Program-made: the position numbers and the translations under genes
Notes under the pieces: model-generated
The model's database searches: none
The model's input: only the letters and a program-made list of their open reading frames with translations
Told to the model about the DNA's origin: nothing
From: Balaenoptera acutorostrata
Taxonomy: Eukaryota; Chordata; Mammalia; Artiodactyla; Balaenopteridae
Reading direction: 5' to 3'
Length of the DNA stretch: 64,000 nucleotides
Assembly: GCF_949987535.1 (NCBI RefSeq)
Contig: NC_080078.1
Span: 47,022,207 to 47,086,206 of the forward strand
Shown: positions 1 through 9,071 of the stretch, piece after piece
Layout: each line of letters begins with the position of its first letter
Numbering within the stretch: position 1 is the first letter of the stretch

Positions 1-1049
1 TAGAGCCAACACATATCTGCAGGACTCAGACATCTGGAGGCAAAACTTCTGGCACAGTCTAATGTTTTATATTTTCCCAGTCATTTATCTCCATAGATCA
101 TGGAGTTACATAAATAAATAGTTCTATCCAGCTGTGAATATACCAGCTCTATCCCTCACCTCTTCCACACATGTTGTCACATTATCAGTTAATGATTCTA
201 TTTTAGCCCTCAACTCTACAAGGCAAACAGAGGTCTGACATTTAATTAGTGACCCAATTATGGCTTTTTGCTGGCCTCAGCTTTTTTTTAATTTAGGAGA
301 AAAAGAGATCAAATTGATTGGGCTTATAGTGAAAAAGAAATTACAACTGTAGTTATTGGCCCTAGCCTTCTTAGGGAAGAAAAGACTTTTTAAAAAACAT
401 TTTTCCCTAAAATTAAAGGGACAAATTAAAAACCACTATAATTATTTCAGTGGGTACATTTAGTACTTAGCTAATAAAAAAACAGTTACAATCAAGAGAT
501 GGTCTCCTCAGTATATGCTGGTTCATAGCTGATCAAAGTAATACTCTTTTACTAGAAGAATGGGATATGAGGAAGCAATAAAGAACTGTCCACAAGAAAG
601 TGTGAACAGGTCACAGAAAATAATGTTTTGGCCAACAGAGAATTACTTTTCTTTTTCTGTCACTATATTTTCATTTCCTGTTATGCTTCAGGATCTTCAA
701 TTCTCATCCTTTCCTAATCATGTAAAGTTTTTTTTTTTCCCCACCTTCATTTCAGATAGGACCTGTTAGAAGGTGTTACAAAGGATAATCCCTGAAAAAG
801 TGGTGCTCAGAGAAGAAAACCCTTTGATGGCTTTCATTGTTAGATTGTATTTTTCTCTGTTTCTTTTATTGTTTTTTGTTATAAAGCAGAATCATTTTGT
901 GATGAGAGAAAAAAGATAAGGTGACTTAACAAAAAAACAAGTTTTAAAAACACTGTAAATAGAAATGGTGATAGAGTATAAAGCTTGTGGAACTTAAGAA
1001 ACTCAGTCTTGACTGCAAAAGGCAGCACCCTCTGCTGACCTCCCGAGTA
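1..1049. other. Mostly single-copy AT-rich DNA, including candidate 3' UTR
   Basis: No repeat or gene family is recognised from 1 to about 840. The part from about 845 to 1049 would be the 3' untranslated region if the minus-strand exon at 1050-1241 is real. A CTCF-like match lies at 1021-1038. A weak exon-like block on the minus strand at 160-215 is discussed under rejected items. Confidence 0.5.
865..870 (-). terminator. Candidate polyadenylation signal (AATAAA, minus strand)
   Basis: The plus strand reads tttatt, giving AATAAA on the minus strand. It lies about 180 bp past the stop codon of the candidate terminal exon at 1050-1241. A T-rich stretch follows on the minus strand below position 840. 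The hexamer is common in AT-rich DNA, so its weight comes only from its position after the open frame. Confidence 0.4.
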
Positions 1050-1241
1050 TTAACCCTTGAACTTGGTCTCCAGCGGCTCCCCAGCTGGCCTTGGTGGCGC
1101 CTTTCCAAGTGAGTCTGTGAAATACAGGGAAGGGTCTGGAACATTTGGTTGTAATCGAAATGTGAACACGTATCTAGAATTAGCCATGTTTAAAACACTT
1201 TCAAGTGGCTGAAAAATCCACGTATCTGGAGAATGAGACAT
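1050..1241 (-). CDS. Candidate terminal coding exon of an unidentified minus-strand gene
   Basis: An open frame of 63 codons runs from 1241 to a TAA at 1050-1052. Immediately upstream on the minus strand is a 3' splice site, TTTTATTCCCTAGCAG, with AG at 1243-1242, so the exon would begin exactly at the ATG. The ATG would then be an internal Met or a phase-0 codon rather than necessarily the start. The peptide has mixed, protein-like composition: WIFQPLESVLNMANSRY early, FTFRLQPNVPDPSLYF in the middle, and a proline-rich, basic tail ending KFKG. A polyadenylation hexamer follows at 870-865. I recognise no domain, signal peptide or membrane segment and cannot name the gene. No repeat family explains the block. 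It could still be a chance open frame: 63 codons is modest, and the splice site is good but not exceptional. An upstream exon with matching phase is suggested at 63568-63629. Confidence 0.4.
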   Translation of the reverse strand: MSHSPDTWIFQPLESVLNMANSRYVFTFRLQPNVPDPSLYFTDSLGKAPPRPAGEPLETKFKG

Positions 1242-1257
1242 CTGCTAGGGAATAAAA
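1242..1257 (-). promoter_or_regulatory. Candidate 3' splice site (acceptor)
   Basis: On the minus strand the sequence TTTTATTCCCTAGCAG ends directly before the ATG of the open frame at 1241. The pyrimidine tract is short, interrupted by two A residues, but followed by a clean CAG. It supports reading 1050-1241 as an exon rather than a random frame. Confidence 0.35.
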
Positions 1258-1634
1258 CCATCCATAGCGAGATTCTCGCTTCAATAGTTTGTGAAAAAAG
1301 CCTTTTAACTGCAAAGTAACATCAATAATCAATTGATCACGAAGCATTTTTTTTAAGCAGATATTTGGGGCAACTTTTTAAGATAGTTGCTCCTATGGGC
1401 TGGTAGAAAGAGAGTTAGCAGACAGCCTTCTCTTGCCCAGTACCTGTAATGAATGAAAACCACATAATTTAATAGTTTATCTGCTGTGCTATTAAAATGT
1501 AGAGTGCTGTAACACCTTGCATAATTTGGAGTGAAAATGACAACGTACTGTGTGGAGTAGTACTCTAAAAAACGTTTGCATAATCTTAATGAAATTGTTT
1601 ATTACTATATACACGGTGACCTTTAATGAGGGAG

Positions 1635-1795
1635 AGCCTCAGTCTTTAATCTTTTTATAAAAGGAGGGTGATAAAATGATCTACCTCCTAAGACTGTGAC
1701 AATTAAATGACTATAACAACAACAAAAACATCAAGCACTTAGTTTAGAGCCTGGCATTAGAATAAACTCTCAATAAATAGCACCAATTATCAACA
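1635..1795 (+). repeat. MIR SINE fragment
   Basis: The block has the order of a degraded MIR 3' half: a cctcag start, a gtgataa...atgatctacctcc section, gtgacaattaaatgac, then gagcctggcatt and ctctcaataaatag. This is an ancient tRNA-derived SINE of mammals, without function of its own here. Confidence 0.6.
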
Positions 1796-1883
1796 TTATT
1801 CAATTAAGATATATACTATATACAATTAGGAAGTGTCTCTACATGCAGTGCTGATAGAGCGTAGTAAGCTAACAAAATATATG

Positions 1884-1899
1884 CCACATGTCTCTTTTA
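1884..1899. repeat. Target-site duplication, left copy (SINE 1)
   Basis: The 16-bp string ccacatgtctctttta is found here and again at 2213-2228, on the two sides of the SINE. The exact match shows little decay since insertion. One or two bases may be shared with the SINE end. Confidence 0.85.
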
Positions 1900-2212
1900 T
1901 AGAGCTCTTTTTTTAAAAATATTAATTAATTAATTAATTTATTATTATTTTGGCTGTGTTGGGTCTTCGTTTCTGTGCGAGGGCTTGCTCTAGTTGCGGC
2001 GAGCGGGGGCCACTCTTCATCGCGGTGCGCGGGCCTCTCACTATCGCGGCCTCTCTTACTGCAGAGCACAGGCTCCAAACGCGCAGGCTCAGTAGTTGTG
2101 GCTCACGGGCCCAGTTGCCCCGCGGCATGTGGGATCTTCCCAGACCAGGGCTCGAACCCGTGTCCCCTGCATTGGCAGGCAGATTCTCAACCACTGTGCC
2201 ACCAGGGAAGCC
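1900..2212 (-). mobile_element. CHR-type tRNA-Glu SINE, full length
   Basis: Read on the minus strand it starts GGCTTCCCTGGTGG, carries a pol III A box (TGGCACAGTGG) and an intact B box (GGGTTCGAGCCC), then the tRNA-unrelated body ending in AAGACCCAACACAGCC and an A/T-rich tail of TTAA-type repeats (about 1908-1955 on the plus strand). The 16-bp target-site duplication is perfect and many CpG sites remain (for example CGCGGTGCGCGG), so it is a young copy. It codes for no protein: the open frames across it are antisense or sense shadows of the SINE. Mobilisation of such SINEs depends on L1 enzymes. Confidence 0.93.
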
Positions 2213-2228
2213 CCACATGTCTCTTTTA
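2213..2228. repeat. Target-site duplication, right copy (SINE 1)
   Basis: Exact 16-bp repeat of 1884-1899, flanking the 5' end of the minus-strand SINE. Confidence 0.85.
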
Positions 2229-3007
2229 ATACTGCTTGATTTATTAACAAACCTTATCTCATAGACTGAAAAAACCCCAAACACTGTCTAGTTCCTTTCT
2301 AATAGGTGACCAACAATTTGGTGTAGATGGAGTCCTGTTAATTTTATCTTTTTATGTGATAAAATAAAATTCATATACATTTTTATATATATAATATGAT
2401 ACACAATTTTAACATTATACGCTTTTGTTGATTTTTATTTTGCTTTAATGTGTTTACATTTTTATTTAGGCAAGAAGTAAAAAAAATCCCCAAGGTAAGC
2501 TCAGAATTGCCTTAGTTGACCAAAGTTCTCTCTGGCAGCGCTGATCCTTGACATACAAATTTGTCCACATGCCCTAAAGACAGCACTCCATCACATTTTT
2601 CAACAATGCTCAAGAGCGGTCCCCCAATTTTTTAAAATCACGCTAAAAGTAAAGATAATTCAAAGTGGATTCGGTTTTTTCATCATTCTCCAATAACTGA
2701 ACATAGTAGAATTTTATACATAAAACTACATTCTAGCAAAGAAGCCAAAGTAACTAATTCATTTCTAATATAAATCTGTAAGCTCTTGACGTTGTGTCTT
2801 AAACAACATCTTAACTGGCATTTTCCTATAACAGTGTAACAATGTGTGTGTAATTACAATTACAGTACATTGTTGAGTAGGGTGGAATTCCAATTAACCA
2901 GGAAACTTCTTGATCTGTTTCAAATTCATGAGCATTTAATTGAAAAAATTGGGGAGTTTTAAACAAGTTTTAAATTTAAAAATTTGGAAGTATATACACA
3001 TAAACTA

Positions 3008-3008
<1 letters not shown>
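2229..3008. other. Single-copy AT-rich DNA
   Basis: No gene or repeat family recognised. A 25-bp plus-strand block at 2470-2494 sits between a strong acceptor (pyrimidine tract then tttatttag) and a strong donor (aag/gtaagc). It is too short to be convincing as an exon on sequence alone. Confidence 0.5.

Positions 3009-3047
<39 letters not shown>
3009..3047. repeat. (TA)n microsatellite
   Basis: About 19 uninterrupted TA units, followed to about 3140 by degenerate TA/CA-rich sequence (acacatat, atacac). Likely length-polymorphic. Confidence 0.97.
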
Positions 3048-3054
<7 letters not shown>

Positions 3055-3804
3055 CTGTATATACTTATCCATACACAGATATACACATATCTATATCATA
3101 TACATATTTCTATGTGCATACACATATATGGCACATATTTATACAAAGGTGCTATGTTTTTCCTCTGGGCATTTTATTGAGGTTTCATAGGAATACACCG
3201 ACATTTGATTCGGAGTGATTCATTATGAGGGTTGTGTTAAGAGCCTAAAAACTCTACATCTCATTTAGAAACCATTTGGCTTATTTGTTTTTATTTCCCC
3301 TAAGACTTTTCTTCTTAACAAGAAAGAGCCTATGCTTGATTTCTTAAGCAACTTTGGCATTTGCCTGCTTATTTCTCTTCTCTTCAAATCCTTTTCAACT
3401 TCAGATGTAGGAAAAGAGCTGTTGGAAAAAGGTGGCTCAAACATCCTTTAGCAAAGGATTTAAGTTAATTGTGTTGGGAACAGTAAATGGCAGAAGCCAA
3501 GGACTTCTTGATGGAGCAAAGACTTTCCAATGAACTTCTCTACTTGAGACAGCACGGGAAGAAGAAAAGACAATCCTTTTAGATTTACTTAAGTTAAGTC
3601 TTAGTTCTCCTGTGTTTGGCTCCCTGCTCAAGAGCTGAGCAGACAATCAGCTGGCCTAGGATGACTGGATTTTGTTTGCTTGATTGGTTGGTTGTTTCTT
3701 TTTAATATGCGTAGTCAACACACTAATACAGGCCAGGTAGAATACCCTGGGGACACTTGTTCATAAGCTACCACTATCACCTCTTCTCTCTTCCTTTACT
3801 CCTC

Positions 3805-3806
<2 letters not shown>
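3048..3806. other. Single-copy DNA
   Basis: After the decayed TA/CA-rich flank, nothing recognisable is present. The short open frames show no family features. Confidence 0.5.

Positions 3807-3853
<47 letters not shown>
3807..3853. repeat. (GT)n microsatellite
   Basis: An uninterrupted GT run of about 47 bp. It creates long Val/Cys and Thr/His open frames on the two strands, which are artefacts. Confidence 0.98.
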
Positions 3854-3855
<2 letters not shown>

Positions 3856-4429
3856 ACCAGCGCATGACTGCTGGTTCCATACCACAACTTCATCACCTGC
3901 TTTGACCTTCTTTAGTCTGAATATCCTCAGCCTTCCCTCCTGGTCTCCTGGATTCATGGACTTCGAGTTTTCAACATTACCATTTACTTCTACGTTTGCC
4001 TTCTTACACTGATTGGGTAAGACCATCTCACTTCGGTCCCTAGTCTACAACCTACCCCTGACCAGACCCCACAGCCCAGCCCCAGTGTTCGTAAAGTATG
4101 AAGATTCAGTCATTTTACAAGAGCACTGGGAACCAGAGCTGATATGGGTGCCCCTGGATAGTACTGGTCTTTCTTAACCCTAAGCGAAGAGACAGACACT
4201 GTATCTTTGACCTAAGAGCTGTCTTCCATGACCATTGGCCCTGGTGGGCAGTACTGTATATTTTAAAACATTCTCAGCTGGATATTTTGTACCTTTCCTC
4301 TTCTCTCCAGAGAATGGTGTGTGGCATCTCAGGATATTGACAAATCTATCTGAGAAAAGATGTGAAACAGGAATGGTGAAAGCCAGACCCTCAGTGAATC
4401 AGGACTGAGGAACAGTGCCAGAGACGGGG
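3854..4429. other. Single-copy DNA
   Basis: No gene, RNA or repeat recognised. Confidence 0.45.
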
Positions 4430-4640
4430 CAGATCCCAGGACTTAGGACACCTGGAGATGAAACCTGGATTCACTGCATATTTGTTGCAGAATCTTGGGC
4501 AACTCACTCAACCTCTCCAGGGCTATTTTCTTATTAATAAAAAAGTAAATTAAAAAAATAATAATGGCCTCAAATGATTGGGCCATGATCATATCAGGTA
4601 AGGCGTGTGGAAAGCTTTCTGTGTTGTCAAAGGGCTAGCA
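4430..4640 (+). repeat. MIR SINE fragment
   Basis: It has a degraded MIR order: aacctggattcactg, cttgggcaactcactcaacctctccagggc, an A-rich gap, then ggcctcaaatgattg and a tail at ctagcacatggctggtg. The A/T-rich middle is swollen relative to the family. Confidence 0.55.
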
Positions 4641-5039
4641 CATGGCTGGTGTTCCTATTACTGGGGCTAGTGATGCTGTAATGTGAGGTTAGGAGACTGT
4701 AGGATCTCAGCCTCCCAGGACTGAAATAGTGGAAGCTGGCAAAGGAGACAGGGCCTGGGATCCAAAATGAGAGCTGCCCTTTCAAAGCCTAGATGACAAA
4801 ATAAGCTGCACAACAGAGACTTTGGGCTTCTGGATCCTCCATATTTTAACAAAAACTTTCCTGACTCTTGGCTACTCTGTTGGTGATGGGTATAGAACAA
4901 ATAGAGTGAAAAACAAGAGGTATCATTAGATCAGCAGAAATCATTTGTAGGTGGGAGGTTACAGGACCCTTGGCAAAATCTGAATCAACTAAGAGCTGAT
5001 GGAAACCAGCTATGCCAAAGGCTCCAAGAATCATCTTCT

Positions 5040-5255
5040 ACACCAAGGGTCAACAAACTATTGCCTGTGGGCCAAGCACAGTCTACCATCTGTTTTTGTG
5101 AATAAAGTTTTATTGGAATACAGCCATGCTGATTTACATTTTGTCTATGGCTGCTTTTACAGGACAAGGCAGAGTTGAGCATCCGTGAAAGGGACTATAG
5201 GACCTGCAAAGCTTAAAGTATTTACTCTCTAGCCTTCTCGAGGAAAAGTTTGAAG
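5040..5255 (+). mobile_element. hAT-type (Charlie-like) nonautonomous DNA transposon
   Basis: The block begins caagggtcaacaaactat and contains aataaagttttattggaa, tgtctatggctgc, gcagagttgag and a tail of tctctagcc...aaaagttt. This is the layout of a common eutherian hAT MITE whose ends read roughly GGTCGGCAAACT. I do not name the subfamily. The same family lies in opposite orientation at 16345-16583. Confidence 0.7.
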
Positions 5256-8099
5256 ATGGCTCTTCTATACCTTAAAACAAGTACCCATGTTAGAGGCAAC
5301 ATCTGAACTGCCAGATTACTTTCAATTAGAAGGTGATATCCTCAAAAAACCAGGCTGGGATATTCTCTGGAAATAATATACTTGTTTTGCCTCCTTTTTC
5401 AAAGAGAATAACCAAGAATCACTGAAGAATGTGACAGTTTCTTAGTCACACACTTAAAGAAAGGGAGTAGGAAAAATCCAAATCAAATGCTCGAAACCCA
5501 AGGAGGCCCAGAGAAAAATAATGCTAGCGATATTTAGGAAATAGTGTCACATGCCCACCCCGTCACAGTTCTTCTCTCTTAATCAGTAGCACACAGAGAT
5601 GCAGCAAAATAACCTTCACGGCAAGAATGATATGATGCTAAAGGAGAGGCTGATTCAAGCCAGTTGTGAGGAGTGGATTGAAAGCGTGTGCCAGAGAGAA
5701 TGTAGTTATGTACCAGCATCCGAGCATATTCTAACATTTACCTTATTTTCCCTGTGAAATCAAAGCACAAAAGCCAAATGTAATGGTAAGGAAAAGCACA
5801 ATTTCCCTAAGGCGGGTGCCCACTGCAGTCACGACGGGACGTGCAGGCAATCACTACACCGAGCAAGGAGCTCAAAGCAAACGGAGGTTCTTTCTCCCCG
5901 GGATGGCCAGTGCCACGCAGGGAGAAATGAAAGTAGCTAACACAATAGTCAAGGCTGGGTGGGGTGGGTCTGGGCAGGAAGAAAAATGGTTCTCAATATA
6001 CTGAGAAGTGCATCATTGTCAAATGTCCAGAGCTTTCCATCTACAAAAAGCACCTTTTTTACTTTCCCCTTTCTTTGAGCAATGAACAGGTAATATATAA
6101 CTACTGGGCATTACTTGCACTCCTTGAAACTGATCAGAAGCCTGCAAACAGTGTCCCCTGCTTTGGAAAGTAAAGTGAAAGATCATTGAGAAAACAAACC
6201 TCATTCACTTCTTCCTCACTCCCCCCCGGCCCCCCAATCTCCCCTGAAAGCTTATTTACTGGTTCTAACTCATTCAATACCCTTGATAGATGTGGAGAAC
6301 ATAAACCGGAGGGACAAAGGATTAGGAAATATAAATTACCAGTGATACAAATACAAGATATTAAAACAATAAAAGATGAATGAATTATTTTTCCTCCTTG
6401 TTATTCCCAATACAATTTAATTCTATTTCTAGAAAGGAGTGCAGAAGGAAACGACAAAGATGACTAAAACTACAGGAAAAGAAAACTTTGCCTGTGTGTT
6501 AGCAAAAAGCTGGAGCCCCAAAAATGGTCTCCATGGATCAAAGCACCGCTGTCCTTGAAGCCCCTGGAAGGTCAAGACTGGAGGCAACTTAGAAACCACT
6601 AAACCAAAGATCGCTATAGGACAGATTTTGCCAAAAACGGCAGTGACAGACAAACATGTGCTATGAAAATACTGTGTTGTTTCTTTAATGTTTATGTGGG
6701 CTCAGAGGTTTCAAAAGAAATGTTTTGTGCATAAAACAGCATAATAGAAGAAAATCCTGCTACTTGACAGGGTTTCCTTTAATGGAAAGATTTTTTCATG
6801 CCCATAAACATTTGATGCCCACATCTGTTAAGGATAAAAGGAGAGTATAACTTCCCTTTTGGATGCAGAGTCAGAATTCTCAGAGACCATAAAACATGCT
6901 TAATGAAGACAGCAAAAATGCTATAGTTTCCCTGATTAAATTAGCACTCCACTGAAATTTAAAGTTTTATGGACTGCTTCAGGTACTTTTCTTTTTATAT
7001 AGCTTCGGGTGTGTGTTTATATTTTAATTCTAGGGAACGGCTTGTTACTGTCATTTTAAAAAGTCCAGTGGTTCCTAGATTAAATAAAACATATTTTTCC
7101 AAGGAAGCACTGCTATTCACTTCTTAGATAAGGGGCACCTACAAGAGCCAGCCTGCTCTTCCTCTTCACCTCCACCCACAGGACCACCAGCGACCGACAT
7201 GGTAGAACTCCATCCCATGGTCTCACCACCTCATGGGAGGTACAACCTTCCCAGGTGCTTCTCCTATCATTTAGTGAGTGCATAGTCCCAGTGATATGTC
7301 TGTGTAATTTACTGTGTATGACTGTACGTATGTATTATATAGGACATTACTATGTTACTGTGTAATTTACTATCTATGACTCTTAGGGCAGTGGAATTAC
7401 CATGACTTTTCACCTGGAGGGTTAACAACTTTTGTGAATCCAGCTACAAAAAATATTTGTCCAGAAAAGCATCCAAGTTAGATGGACCCAATGATGGCAA
7501 GCCTTGGTATGCCAATCTGGATTTGTAACATCAGGACCCATGTATCACATCATGGGCCACTTGTGAAAACCTTCCTGAGATGCCAGCTTCAGAAATCCTG
7601 AATTACCATGAACATAAGTCTTAGAGCCACCTCCTCCCTTCTGCAAAATAAAATGTTGAATTACAATGATGACAAAGCTTTTGGCTTCAGTAAAGGATTG
7701 TACTGTTAAACTGGACAAATCCTTATCCTTTGCTAGTGAGTATTTCATGTGTCCGTAATAGGAAGTCACTGGAGCTTTCTAGGCTACAGTCTCCTCATCT
7801 GTAAAAACAAAGTGGTTGGAATTAATAATGTATAAAATTCCCTTACTATGAGAGAATCAGAATCAAAGCATTACTGTCTTTTTATTTTATGTCATCTGAT
7901 TTTTTTTTTCATGAGCTTAATTTAACCATCTAGTGACTTCTGTGTCTGCCCACTTGAAAATTCTCCAGTAGGGTCATTGACTTTTTGAGAGTTCCATGAG
8001 AATTATTTTAAATCACTTCACACGTTGCCTGACTTAGAAGCACTCCAAGAACATTACTCCCTCACCTTACCCCTTTCCAGAGATAAGAATATCTCATAT
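5256..8099. other. Single-copy DNA, 2.8 kb
   Basis: No gene or named repeat was recognised. A 24-bp imperfect direct repeat (two mismatches) lies at 7300-7323 and 7358-7381. The stretch around 6660-6960 is AT-rich and could be conserved noncoding DNA, but that cannot be judged without other genomes. Confidence 0.5.
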
Positions 8100-8265
8100 G
8101 CCTTCTACTTCAACTCCTTCATTTTACAAATAAAATACTGGAGACCATCAAGTTAAGAGGCTTGCCAAGGGTCACACAGTTTCTAAGAGGCAGGGCTTCA
8201 TGGAGATGCCAGGTATTCTGACTCTATGTTTAAGGTTCCATCAACTCTACTAGGCTGCCTTTATT
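8100..8265 (-). repeat. MIR/L2-type ancient SINE fragment
   Basis: Signature of a reversed MIR: cattttacaaataaaatactggag, then cttgccaagggtcacacag, gaggcagggcttc, and ctgactctatg. It is a degraded copy. Confidence 0.6.
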
Positions 8266-8658
8266 TTACCTTTTATAGTTTCTGACACTGAATAAGCAAA
8301 ATAAGCCATATTATTTTCCTCTGAGGAAAACACTCTTAAATGACACAGTGATCTTTTCAGGGTGCTAGCATTTATGAGGCAGGCATTGAGCAGTGCCCTA
8401 TTTAGAACCAAGACTGACTTTGACTAGCAGAAATAAAATATTTGCAAAATGTCTTCATGTTTTATAATAGCTAGAATAATTTGGCAAAATAATCTGGTGC
8501 GTTTGTTTAAAAGAAAAAGGTACAACCTACATCAACAACTTCTGTTTGATTAAGAAAGCATAATTATTTTAAGAAAAAGTTAGATTGTGCTGGATTATAA
8601 AAACTACTACAGTAGGTCTACAGTTACTCATAAATTGATACAATTACATCCTGTAGGC

Positions 8659-8677
8659 AAAAAAAAAAAAAAAAAAA
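8659..8677. repeat. Poly-A run
   Basis: A 19-bp A tract without a recognisable retroposon attached. Confidence 0.9.
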
Positions 8678-8809
8678 GGGAACATTTTCTCTGAACTGAT
8701 CTTCCTTGACATTTCCAAATTACATATTGTAAAAAATATGCTTTGGGGCACAATAATAAAAAATATAATTATTCGATTTTAAAATCTAGTAGGATATGAA
8801 TTAAACTAG

Positions 8810-8822
8810 TGGTCCTCAACTT
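8810..8822. repeat. Target-site duplication, left copy (L1 A)
   Basis: The 13-bp string tggtcctcaactt directly precedes the poly-T of L1 copy A and recurs at 14829-14841. It lies within the first bases of a MER5A-like element (agtggtcctcaac...), which the L1 split. Confidence 0.8.
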
Positions 8823-9071
8823 ATTTTTTTTTTTTTACATTTTATTTATTTATTTTTACTTTTTGAATTTTATTTTATTTTTTTATACAGCAGGTTCTTA
8901 TTAGTCATCCATTTTATACAAATCAGTGTATACATGTCAATCCCAATCTCCCAATTCATTACACCACCCCCCCCACCCGCCGTTGATTTCCCCTCTTCCT
9001 GTCCATACGTTTGTTCTCTACATCTGTGTCTCAATTTCTGCCCTGCAAACCAGTTCATCTGTACCATTTTT

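Noticed and set aside
160..215. 56-bp exon-like block on the minus strand, acceptor ccttgtag and donor gtgagg, one open frame
   Set aside because: It would lie downstream of the candidate terminal exon, which has its own stop and AATAAA. The peptide is too short to judge, and similar chance pairs occur elsewhere.
3796..4026. Open frames over the GT microsatellite
   Set aside because: Simple Thr/His and Cys/Val repeats produced by (GT)n.
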